NCBI GenBank assembly: GCA_020746105.1
Contig: CM036633.1
Location: forward strand, 12,322,501 to 12,386,500
DNA from: Trogon surrucura
Taxonomy: Eukaryota > Chordata > Aves > Trogoniformes > Trogonidae
Direction: 5' to 3'
DNA: 64,000 bases
The notes below the pieces were generated by a model, which made no database searches, was not told the DNA's origin, and saw only the letters and a program-made list of their open reading frames with translations. How positions within the stretch are numbered: the first letter of the stretch is position 1; each line of letters begins with the position of its first letter. The translations under genes were made by a program, and so were the position numbers. Below, in pieces: positions 37,901 through 49,100 of the stretch.

Positions 37901-40005
37901 TGCCTTTTCTACATTTTGGCTCTGGTTCCACATCAGATAATCTAGTTTTGTCTGGGCCCCTTTCCTCTCCATCTGCTGCACTCTAATGGGAAATAAGTCT
38001 CCAAGCTCTTTTCTGTTCCTTACCATCCTGTAAGTCTTCTGCTCTCACTGAATGGCTGAGATCATACATCTCCTTTCATGAAACACTAAAGGTAGCATTT
38101 ATAATTTTTCCCCAGAATCCCTTTTGACTTGCGTTAGTTACAGAAACACCAACAAAATAAACCTCAAGGATAAAAAATTCCTGGTGATTCTAGTAAAGAA
38201 AAGATCCCTTTTCAACAGAGATGGATGCTCTGGCTTCTGTGCACTCTCCAGTGACTTTTCTCTCTCCTTCCCAAACCAGAGCATCTTGTCTATGATGAGA
38301 CAGAGGTTGGCTCTTGTGTGGGCAGTGGTCACACCACACAACTCCACACACCGTGTTTCCCTCTGCTGTGTTTCCTAATCCAAACTTCTCCCTAAGCAAG
38401 TGGATCTGGGTAGCCCAAGTTTCACGCTCCAAGATGTGCCTTGGACCGCAGCTTTCTTGGAGCATTGCAAGCCCTTGCCTGGTATCAGGAGATGCATTGG
38501 TCCTCAGTGGGATTGGAATTTTGCCGTGTTTCCCATTCTCTACTGGAACAGCATCATCTGCTTTGGTCACCTGATTGACATGTTCTGAATTGCTGTTTTG
38601 GAGAGCTTAGGTTTCTAGTTGTTGAGTTGCTGAAGGTGACTGCCTGTACCTGAGCGCAATGTCTAATGTAGGTTAAAGCTTAGGCTGTGAAGTCCTTGCT
38701 CTTCCCAGTGAGCCCATCTCTTGGCACAGTCCAGGGAGCCATGCCAACTTGTGGTGGGGCCAGGGTCACGGTGCCCTGTGTTGGTAATCAGAGGCAGTTA
38801 TGAGCACATGCAAGAAATAGGAAGGTGGTGTATCATCATTAATGCTTTTTCAGTGCAGAACTGCACACAAAGTCACCTTCCTTGCTTGCACCTCCCACAG
38901 GAGGATGAACTCCAAAGCAACGTGACTTCAGCTGGGGCTGTGTCATGAACCCAAGTGCCTTCATGCTGCCTCCTGAAAGCACCTTGGCTCTGCCAGCCCA
39001 ACCTCATTTCAGTGCACAGCACAGCTTTGGGCACTTAAGGCACGGTCGGTGTTCAAAGGCTGCTGAATGACCCTTCCTTGAAGGAAAGACATTGCAGCCT
39101 TCAGAGCAACCATTCGGCAGCACCGGCTCTCCTGGTTTTCCGATGGATCTGGTTCACTTCCCTCTGTCCTGAGCACATCCACCTGCTTCCAGAGGCGCTG
39201 AACCGTGCTGCTAGCGCGGGGAGAGAAATGCAAGGGGAAAGGGGAAGAAGCATTCCATTCCTGTCAGGTAGATGAAAACTTAGTTTTCCACCTCCTCTCT
39301 CCTGCCTCCTGGAGAACACACCGTATGTAGAAGGTGACCTTTTGTCTCCTTCCTCTCCACCCGAGCTGAGAGCGATTCGGCTGACATGTCCGATGACAGA
39401 TAGATACCAGCATGAGCAAATTGTGCTTGAACTGGCTCCAGAGAAAATTGTTGCAAGGTGTGCGCAGGCTCGGCTGTGTTAGGGAGAGCACAGATCACAG
39501 TCAGATGTTTGTGTTGTCTGCAGACGCCACTGCAAGGGGATGTGGAGGGCTGAACAGATGAGCATTTTGAACTCTAAAGGTTACTGCAGGGAACGTGAAA
39601 TTGGGCTCTGTGTTTGTTTTTTGAAGAATATTTTTCATCTGGGGAAAGTTAGGATGAAATCAGATTAATCTTTACCGCCTGGATTTTTATCCTTCATCTT
39701 CTCATTTTGGTTTTATTGCATTTCTGTTTATTTATGGCTTTTTCTTTTTTTCCCCACATGGGAAGTTCCTGAATTCTTGATGTTCACCAAAGCTTTGGTT
39801 AATGTGTGTGCTGAGTCTTCATGGTGTGAGTAGAAATTAGGGAGAATAGGTATGAAAGCATTTTAAAGCTGTAGAAACCGTCTGTGAGAATAAAACTGAT
39901 CGCAAATCCCAGATGCAAGAAAAAAAAGAATCGAAAAGCAAGAACTGGCATATCCTTACTTGTCCAAATAGCACTTCTAGGCTGATCTGCAGGAACGGCC
40001 CCAGT
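34927..40005. other. Unique non-coding sequence
   Basis: No recognised gene or transposon. The longest frames are 126 codons (38190-38570, -) and 116 codons (35034-35384, -), both without domains. A-rich runs are at about 36597-36608 and a T run at 37211-37219. Confidence 0.5.
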
Positions 40006-40063
40006 AACTTATTAAATCATCAACTTATTAAATCAATTTATTAAATCAACTTATTAAATCATC
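40006..40063 (+). repeat. Short tandem repeat, 13-bp unit
   Basis: Four copies of AAC/TTTATTAAATC-type units: AACTTATTAAATC at 40006-40018 plus ATC, then 40022-40034, 40035-40047 (one base changed) and 40048-40060 plus ATC. The alternating presence of the extra ATC suggests expansion by slippage from a 16-bp ancestor. AT-rich minisatellite. Confidence 0.9.
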
Positions 40064-42239
40064 ATAATTTAATGAAGAACTGTGTGTTCTGACTATCTCC
40101 ATCACTCTGCCACTCCACTCTAGCAAACTCACTGTCTACTTGCAGATGCACAAACCTGAACCTTGATGAGCTCTGCTTTCAGGGCAGTGGGGACTTGCTT
40201 CCAGGCATCCTGGTTTAAGATGCAAAGGTCGTTTTGTGATTGGATGCATACCACATTAATGATCTTTCTCAGTCTGTCATGGTGATACCAGGCCTCTCCA
40301 TCCTTTGACTTTAGAAAGGCAATCATTCATGGGACAGCCTAATGCTCAGCCATCCTTCAGGGTGTTCAGAGATGCAGCTTTGCTCCTTCCACCAGGCACT
40401 GGGTGAATCTGTTCAGGCCATGCCTATTAACAAACTGGATTCTGCAGCCAAGAGAACAGTGAGAGGTGGATGGTGCTGGCGTGCAGCCACTTTAGGGGAC
40501 AGGAGCAGGATCAGCCTGCCATGGACAGACTGATGAAACCTGCAGGACTGGCATGCAACTGCCTTGTTTGCCAAACCCATTATATAAAAGTCACAAGCTT
40601 CCAGTATTCTGCCTCAAGCCTCAGAGGCGAAGCTGTTAACCGGATTACGAATCGTTCAGGGACAAATTCAGGTAAGGCTGAAACAGGTGTAATTTCAATG
40701 AAGTTGGTTTGCTTGGCCCAGCCGAGTCCTTAAGGGACCAGCTTGGTCGCTTATGCGGTGGCTCCATCCTCTGTCACTCAGGGTGACATCAGGAGCACTG
40801 GGTTACACGGGACTTGCAGTGACTCTTTGCTGTGCTGCTTTGAAACTTGTTAGAGCAATGCACTGCAGTAGCATCTCCACCCCAACACTTGTGCCTCGCA
40901 GTTCAAACCTTGCTGGTTCTCAAAACCCTTAACAGACAGGTGTGGGAGCCTCAGCCAAATGTAGTCTCACAATGTCAGCATTAAACCCAGCAAAATCTAC
41001 TGCACGAAAAAAAGCCCTTTTTTTCCACAAAGAAATTTAGTGATATTTGGATTATTTGTGAAATGTGGATTATTGGTGAAATGCCAAGATGCCAGATACT
41101 ATTTTGGCCTTGGCACGTTGGTTGAAGTCCAGTTAGAATTTCTCAGGCAGGTGCTGGCCCGTGGCTTAAGGCAGAATCCAGATAAAAAAGAACCCCACCT
41201 TTGTAAGAGCTGACATGAAGAAGTGCAAAAAACCAAACTGTTGGTAGTTCCAAACAGTTTCTAATCCCCAGGACCGTGGTTTCATATTCCTGAGTGCCAT
41301 CTGCTGGCATTTACCCATTAAGTCCTTACCCACAGGCGTGCAGGTCCCCATCCCCTCGTGTCCCTGCAGCAGCCCCAGCACCCTCCGACCAGGTCACCTC
41401 TGTGGTGGCGTGGGCTCTCCCTGACCCACTGTGATTTGTGGAGTGGGAAGCAGGGTTTAGGTGAGTGAGGCAGCCTGGCTCTGGTGAGGGGAACGCAGCT
41501 CTGACGGTGACGTGTGTGGACTTGTCTTGTTAGCAGCAGCCCTGGGATCGCCGTTGCTGAGGAGGTCCCAGCCGCTGCTTGTTCACAGTCTCCAGAGAGC
41601 AGCCCCGAGCCTGGCGAGCTGTGTCAGAGACAGCAAAATGCACTGAAACATATATTATGGCTGTGAAGGCTTGTTTGTAGGACTTGCCCCGGTGATGGGC
41701 TGTTATGGGAAATGACACATTGATGTGGAAAGCCTTAAATGTTGCTCAGGCGTATTGACAAAAACTGCACACTTCTCCTTAGGCTGCTGAAGCAACAGGG
41801 TAGGGAGCATTTGCTTTCAGCTAATAAAACTCAATTTTAGTTGTTTTTGTTTTGTTTTCCTTTTGCCCCTGTTGCTGTGGAAAACCAGCCCATCCTCCTG
41901 GAGTGCCTCAGGGGGCTGCAGGCATTCTTTCCCATTGTCTCACGATATCCTTGGGTTCTTTCCTGGGTGCATCCTCCCTCCCTTCAGCACTTGCTATGGT
42001 TTTGATGCCGGCACCATGTGCTTGTTGTCATTTATCTACCAGGTAGGTTGTTGTCACCTGGCACCTGACCTGCTTCAGGTGAGGACAGAAACCCCAGCCC
42101 CAGCAAGGAATGACAGTGACCCAAAGCCAGCATCAGCCTCTTGCATCCCTCAAGGTTCAGACACTCTCAGGCAAACTCCTGACAAGGACCTATGTTTTTT
42201 GGTCATGATTTTTTTTTTTTAACAATATCCCAGACACTT

Positions 42240-42310
42240 TGTACAGTGTCTTGTTTTGTAATTGAAGAACTGAGCCACAGAAGAGTTGTGAAGGGTGTCC
42301 ACTAATTTTT
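42240..42310 (-). mobile_element. Possible MIR-like relic
   Basis: The words GAACTGAGCCACAGAAGAG at about 42267-42285 resemble the antisense MIR core GAAACTGAGGCACAGAGAGG. The rest of the element is not recoverable, so this is a weak call. Confidence 0.3.
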
Positions 42311-42860
42311 CTTCTTCCAGCTTGAAAATTGCTGGGGCTGCTTATTTATTTATTTACAACACTTGTTTTTTGTTTGTGGTTTTTTGTTGTTCGGGTTTTT
42401 TTTTCCCCCATAGCGGACTTTAATAGCTTTCTGAACATTCAAATCTACAGAACTGTCCCTGGATGCCTCAAACAGTGGGAACAATTTACCAGGGCAGAGC
42501 TCAACCCTGGGAACTCTTTTGCCTCATTTGTCTCATGGCTTTTGTGGCAAATCACAAGAGGGTCCTATGGACAGGGCTCGTCTTCCCACCAGAGCCTTAA
42601 TGCGAGGGCTTTGGTGATGATGGTACTGCCCTACAGCTCCATTTTGACACACTCAAGCAGAACTTTGTTGCCTGAGCCAGAGGGCGACATATAGGAATTT
42701 TGTCAATTTTTTCTTTTATTGAAACTACTGTCTTATGCTTATAATATTTGATTTTGTACATGGATGGAGTTAACTTACTCTGTAATTAATTGCTTGCCTG
42801 TTTGCTCTTGCTAATCTTCCCTTCCTGTTTTGTCTTTTATGGCAAGGGGCTCAGTTTTCT

Positions 42861-42894
42861 AACACGCATCATCTCTCAACACGCATCATCTCTC
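42861..42894 (+). repeat. Perfect 17-bp tandem duplication
   Basis: AACACGCATCATCTCTC occurs twice back to back (42861-42877 and 42878-42894) with no mismatch. This indicates a recent local duplication or a polymorphic two-copy repeat. Confidence 0.95.
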
Positions 42895-42930
42895 ATGCAT
42901 TTGGAGTTCTCATTCTAGACATTCCACGGC

Positions 42931-43419
42931 TTGTCTGGGTTTGGGAACGCAGCTGGTGCAGCCCACCCTGACTGCAGTAAATTGTTCCCTATCGATGTTG
43001 TTGAGCTACTGAAGCAAGACTTTGTTGGTCATTCTTTCTTCCTCTTTGCAGCCAGGTTCTTGCCTAAATTTTGTGCATTTGGTGCCCTGGGGGGGTCTGG
43101 GCTGAGGCAGAGTAATGGTTTCAAGCAGCCTGTAGTTTCTGTGGTAACTGGGAGTAGCCCATGGAAGATGATGGTGGGACAGTATCCTGTAGTTCAGTTC
43201 ACTTCTGCCTTCTCAGACTCCAACACATATTTTAACAGCAATCTTACCCAAGCAGCTTTGAGACCTATCAAGCCTCTGGCCTCTGTTTCTTCCACCCTAC
43301 CCCTCTCTGAGCTTGTTCATCTCATTTCATCCTTCCCTTCTTACTTTTCCTGCATCTGCCTTTCAGCTGCTCCAGGCTATGATGAGCCACCAGTCATGCC
43401 TGCCAGCGATTTCAAATGA
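42931..43419 (+). other. 162-codon open frame, probably not a gene
   Basis: This is the longest ATG-initiated frame in the window. It would encode a mixed hydrophobic and serine-rich protein with no domain, signal peptide or repeat that I recognise. There is no clear promoter, no CpG island and no polyadenylation context tied to it. A frame of this length is not surprising by chance over six frames of 64 kb. Listed so that it can be tested, not as a gene call. Confidence 0.1.
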
Positions 43420-45429
43420 TTTCTTGAATGTCAGTATCATTTAGGATGCTTTTTTTTTTCCAAAAATACATTTGCTCCAGGAGGATTCCTGTGATTCGGA
43501 AGGCACTGGTGGCATTTTCAAAAGGATGTGTGTAGTGTAGGAGCTTGGATCTCAATGAGCAGCTGTAGTGAGAGGTGCCTTGATCACTTACATGCTGTTT
43601 AAAATCACTGCCTGTTGTCTTGAAGCAATCCAGTCAGATGATGAAACATCAGTATGCGGGGATTTGCATTTTCCTCCTGTAGTCCAAACCAGAAAATTAT
43701 CTGTTTATGTAGACAGGGAAGCGGCTGTGTTCGTGATTGCTGAATGAGTTTTCTGTTGAAGCGACTGTGTAGTTCGATGAGAAATATTCAGGGGATAGAA
43801 ATTTGGGGTGGAGTAAAAGAGTATTTTTTCCATCTGTCATGTAAGGAGATTGAAATTATTGTTTTCAGGACATACCCTCCCTCCTCAGAAGACAGAAATC
43901 TTTGAAGCACTTTCTAAAAGCCGCTGTCTCTCTTTAGGAGTTCCGCGGGCCAAACTGTAGACCATGGGTTATGTGAACATGAAGCTGCCCTAGAACTGCT
44001 CTACGTTAGGCTAAACCAGCTAAAAACCTCTCCCTGACCCAGCAGGATTCACACTCCCCTGGTGAGCTGCAGCGTTGCGGGTTGTGAGCCTGTGAGAGGG
44101 TTACTGTAATGCCTGAACAGGTGGAACAGAGGACTGTTAGAAACCATCCAGTTATGGGAAATCTGAGTCATGAAAACCATTGGATAAATTTAAATACATT
44201 ATTCTAGCTTGGAGGAGGAGACCATCTGGGTAAGTAGAAGGATGTGTGTCTTACTGAGGGAAGACTCATTTCAAATGACAAAAGAAACTGTCCTGAGCCT
44301 GAAAAATCTGCCAGACCTGAGATGAAAAGACCAGCTTAGAATGACACTGAATTAATGTTTGCATGTCAAGAATCTAGCTAAGGGGCATGATGTTAAAGTA
44401 TTTTTAAAAGTGATAAAAGACTTTTGCTGGTATTTGCCAGCTATATGAAGGAGGAAAGCTTGGAAATTTCTTCAGAACTTTGCGTTATAAAGTCTTTTTT
44501 GGAGATTTTTAAAGAAAACTTGTATTGGAACTCCAAATTCTGTGACAGCTCTGCTTTAAACAAAAAGCTAGGAAATAAAATGGGAGAATCTCCCTGCAGC
44601 CAGGTTGCAGTGGGCTCAGATAGGCTGATAAGACAAGCTGGCTTTCAACTTGTTTTTGAGAGTTCAGGCTCTGGTTTGCCACCTGGCTCATCCATGTAGG
44701 TCTGGGTTCGTGGCTGGGTAGCCAGGTGGTCTCCTGATGGACATCCTCCATCTGTATTTACCTGGGACCCACTGCCATGAGACACATAGCGAAGAACCTG
44801 GTATTCTGGCTTTCACTCCTGACACTTGAGCTGGCTTCAAATAACGTGTAACCAGTGTGCTAGCAGTACGCTCAGGTAAACTCTATTAATTTTCACAAGG
44901 AGCAGGTCCTGCACGGCAGAATCCCTCCTGGTCATGGGCTGAGACAAGGCTGAGAAGTGGGAGAGTCAAAGGAGGAGTGGAGATGTGCCAGTTGACCCAA
45001 GTAATGATGGAAAGAGGGGTGAGTATCTCCTGATTTACCCAGATCTGAGCCGTAATTGTGACAGGGGAAATGAGGACAGCGTGAGGGAAACAACCTGAAG
45101 TCGATGGTTCACTCCCTCTTGCTGTGTCAATGGACATATTGCTCACAAAGTGCATAACGAAAGCACCCCTCCATCATCACCTCCTGTGATCTTCTTGGGA
45201 AATGACCCGCATGGCTCGCTGGTACCACCAATCCCAGGGACACAGTGACAACAGCGGCCCCCAGCAAGTCTCATGGAACAGTGATTGCCAAGGTCAGCAG
45301 CAGCAGGGTCCAGGTCTGGTGCCACGGCAGGGCAGGATTTGGGAAAAAAAAGAAATCGATGCAGGTGCTGCTGCAAAATATGCAAAGGCCCATGGGGCTT
45401 CCTCTTCACCCTTGCTTTAGGCAGTAATG

Positions 45430-45610
45430 GTACTTCTAAGTTTTATTATATTTTTTATAAGCCTAGATCTCAAAACCCTATGGTACAGACTTGTCATTAC
45501 CATCGTACAGATGGGGTTGTTGAAGCATAAAGAAATGAAATGACTTCCCTGGAACCATTAACTGGGCAAATGACAGGGCTAAAAATAGAGTCCAGATATT
45601 CAACCTTTCA
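45430..45610 (-). mobile_element. MIR-like SINE relic
   Basis: Plus-strand words TCATTACCATCGTACAGATG (45494-45513), then AAGCATAAAGAAATGAAATGACTTCCCTGG and AAATGACAGGGCT, follow in order the reverse complement of the MIR consensus (ATCCCCATTTTACAGATGAGGAAACTGAGGC..., GTTAAGTGACTTGCCCAAGG, GTGGCAGAGC). Spacing is consistent over about 110 bp, which makes this one of the better relics here. Ends are approximate. Confidence 0.6.
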
Positions 45611-45944
45611 TACAACCCATTGTGATTCCTACCTCAATGGAAAGATGCCAAGGAAGTTAGTTAGAGCACATAACAACTGTTTAACTCAGTACAGTTACGG
45701 AAACCTCTTGGTAAGATGCTTTCATGAGATGCTCCAGCTCCATCTCTCCAATAAACCAACAGATTTTTGGAGAAAAAATGGTTGACAGAAAGGACAGCGA
45801 GCCACATACGGCTGTAGTGGACGTCAGTCACACAAACCTTAATACGTTCAGAAGTTCCAAATGCCTTTTAAAGCTAATGGTCTGTGCACTAATAGCTCCT
45901 GGACCTGGCATCCAGGCTAGCAGCTGGTGCCACTAATTGGTAGC
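45611..45944. other. Unique non-coding sequence
   Basis: Nothing recognisable. Short open frames on the plus strand (45540-45785, 45724-45936) have no known domain. Confidence 0.5.
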
Positions 45945-46165
45945 CCCGAGGATGAGCACGTGTGCAGGCGACTGGATTTCGGGAGCGGCGAAAGGATTAG
46001 GATTCCTGCCTTGCTAATTCTATCGTTCAGCATAGTCTTTAATCAAGATGAAAAGTCAAGAGACCGCGAGGGGCTAACAAACAACAGCTTTGCCCGATTA
46101 CCGGAGCCCGGCTCGCTCAGACCTGACAGGCATTGCCTGGAACGGCCAGGCCAGTAACAGCTTGT
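45945..46165. promoter_or_regulatory. CpG-containing patch; candidate regulatory element
   Basis: CpGs are preserved at many positions (for example GGCGACTGGATTTCGGGAGC, GACCGCGAGG, CCCGATTACCGGAGCCCGGC), unlike the flanks. A CACGTG E-box is at about 45958-45963. AT-rich words resembling homeodomain or SOX sites (GCTAATTC, TCTTTAATC, AACAAACAACAG) sit between the CpG-rich parts. Composition suggests a conserved enhancer, but conservation was not tested. Confidence 0.3.
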
Positions 46166-49100
46166 AAAACCGCCTGAGCTGCAGCTGTTCTTCTTCCCTG
46201 TGGTGTCTGCTGGACCACGCTAGAAATAGCATCAGAGAATAATATGTCTGTCTCCGGCCTTTTTGGGGATGCAGGGTCAATTATTTGAGGGGTGGATGTC
46301 AAATCGTATAAAAGCATCTGAACACCTCCGGCTAAGCCTGGCAGAAATAAACAGCCTGTCTGATGTGGGCTTGTAACACCTACTGGTGAAGGCATTAGCA
46401 TCTCTCTCCCTTCTCTCCTTCCTAGTCTCTGCCTCGCGGAGTGTTGCAGGAACGTAACCTTGTAAGGCAGGGCCATGCCAGAAAGAGCAAAAGCACTGAA
46501 ATGACTAAAAAAGATTGTCAGAGAGATGAAGCCGTTCAAGGAGATGCCGAGCGTTGCTGAAGCCAGTCCAGAGCAATCCAGCCCGTAGCCAGAGGGCAGT
46601 TAGGAATGCTGGTGTGTTACTTGAGCTGTGCAAAGCAATGGGTGCCAACCTGTTTTCTTGATGGCAGGAGGCTGCAAGGTGTCCTCTTATGTCCGTTTTT
46701 AACCCTGATAATTAAGGTTTTGATGTTCCCTGTGAAGCTTAACATAACCTGGAATTAACCCATTTGAACAGCACCCGTCTTTGTCCCCTTGCAAGCTGAG
46801 CTGGCCCAGGCTTGGAAGTTGCGAAGTCCCTGCAGCCACTGAGAATCTCCTTCCAATGCTCTGCAGATGGTCTAGGGCCTGCTCCAGCCTCCTGGATGAA
46901 TCAGGATCGTTTCAGATTGAAATTATTTCTGGGAGGCTTTCCTTGTGTTCCTGACTGACGTTTTGTAGTCCCCAATTCCTGTCAGATCTCAGAGCTTTTC
47001 TTATCTTCCCAGTAACTTCCACTTAGTGATTCCAGATCATGTGGTGGAGACCAGAGTGTCACAGTGAGACACAAAAAGAGATCACCAGCTCTAAGCACAG
47101 TCATCGTTAACCTTCCCACCGTTCTCCAGAAATATCCCTTCCTATTATGCTTGTGACTGAGTCTGAACCTTGTTCCAGATGGCAGTGGGCTGAGGAGATG
47201 AAATTTCACTGCAGTCACAGCTCAAAGATGCACAAAAGAGGGAAATTGTGAAATTGCAATGACAGGGTTGTTTGGGTAGCTTGTGATGTTCTGGCTTTAG
47301 AGAAATCCATGCCTAATGTGCCTGCATGGCAAGGTAAACTAAAGACCATATAATTCTATTTAAGCTTAACGTAAGAAGAAGAGACCCATGTCTTCTGGAC
47401 TCCTTGCTGTCTGCAAGCATTAAGGCTTGTTTCTACACGTGTTGCTCAGTCACTCCACATTAAATCACTCGGGATAAAGTATTTCTGGGATTTGATTCCT
47501 ATAGAGCTTAAAGGCCTGGTTCTGCCGTATCCATACTTCCTTTAGACATGGTGATCAGGCGCAATATGACTATTCGGGGGTTCACGGAGGAGAATGATGC
47601 CCTCGGTCCTTGCACCAGCCTGTCCTTTCTTCCCACTCCCCTGCTGCTGCAGAGAGGAATCTCATGACTTGTTTTTCTAGTTGTCACAAGGCTGAGCTCA
47701 AGATGAGGGAGGAAAACCCCTTCCAGAAGGCAGACCGGAGCTATGACTGGAGTTTGTTTCATGCAATGACAGGGTAAGAGGCTGGGATTTGAATCACTGG
47801 GGTGAATTGCTCATCTCGGGTGAGGCATGCATGAGTGGACGGTGTCTTGCAGAGATGGAGGATGAAGGCGGAGTAAGAAAGCACCTTCCTACATTGTGAA
47901 GTGTGGTGCTGCATCACTCCGTATCATGGTCTGGGTGTCCCACGGGGGCAGCCAAAGCCCTAACTTGGCTAACGGAAGGCGAGTTGGTGGAGTCTGGTCA
48001 CACTTTGAACTGTGTCTCCACACCTCCACTTCCCCTCTCTTTGTTTCTCCTTCTACTTCACTTTCATTGGCATTTGTCACTGCGCGTTCCGTTTTTTGGG
48101 TTTTTTTTTAAATTTGCTTTGTTCTTCTGGTCTTAACAGTCCTATTTCCAAGCCTGGAGCATTTACGTGTGTTTGAACTCAGCAAATGTCTTCTGTTCTC
48201 TTCAGCCTGGGTCTTCTCAAAAGGTTACCTGCATTTTAATGCGGCATCATCAGCAGCAGTGCATTGAGGTTAGAGCACTGTATATTGAACATGCAAACAG
48301 ATACTTTTCACAATAGCTGCCTCATCTTTCACCGTATATTAATAATGCAGGAAATTGTAGATCATCTGTCCCTGTCATTGCTATTGCATGTTGATACAGC
48401 CACAAGGACTAGCTGTTAGAGAGCAAAATGTTCTGTGACCTTTTTCCTTCTCTCCACCAGTAAATTCTCTAGATTCTGTTTGTGTAACCAGCTCTGTGTC
48501 CTGGCAGCAATATTTTGGTAATGTCCATACTGAGGAGGCTGGATCTAACCGAGTGTGGGGTGAATGCTGTTCAGAAAGGTTGTGTTAGTGCAGGCCTTGA
48601 TACTCCCTTGACTTACACGATCCTCTTCTGTGCCAAACACTGAAATCTAATTCTCATTCATGTCTCTGATCTCTGTCTCACATCCCTGCAGGCTACAAGC
48701 ATCCATCAGTGGACACATTCCTACCTGGAAAGCTTTAGGGCAGCAGAGAGGAGGCTGCAGGGGACCTGGGGAGTTTATTTAGTCCACAACCCTAAGGTTG
48801 CAGCGGACATCCACAGGATGACATAGATTTTTGAAGACTCAATTTGTGGAGAAGTGTTGTAGGTCTTCTGTAATGACTTTTTTTGTTGAAGAGGTGGGAT
48901 GGAGCTAAGTTGCTGAGCTTTAGAAGTGGGCAGAGGCTGCCCAGCTGGGACAGATTGCCTGCCTACACCTCCCCAGCTACTGCTGATACATCCCCAGGCA
49001 GGGACTCTCTCCTTTCTCTATAGAAATGACTCAGGCCTTAGAAACCTGAGCGCTCCTCTCGTGCACTGCAGTGTCTGCGTAGTGAAGGAAAGCCACCCCC

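Larger units (their letters stand above)
40064..45429. other. Unique non-coding sequence
   Basis: Contains the longest ATG open frame in the window (162 codons, 42931-43419, +), plus 121 codons (42329-42694, +) and 119 codons (41863-42222, +). None shows a recognisable domain. A GTAGGT donor-like word is at about 42042 and pyrimidine-rich tracts are at 41835-41870 and 42380-42412, but no exon was delimited with confidence. Confidence 0.45.

Noticed and set aside
39540-39600. Words resembling an antisense MIR core
   Set aside because: Only one short word matches and the following blocks are absent.
46117-46539. 140-codon minus-strand open frame
   Set aside because: It overlaps a CpG-bearing patch where stop codons are rarer, and no domain is seen.
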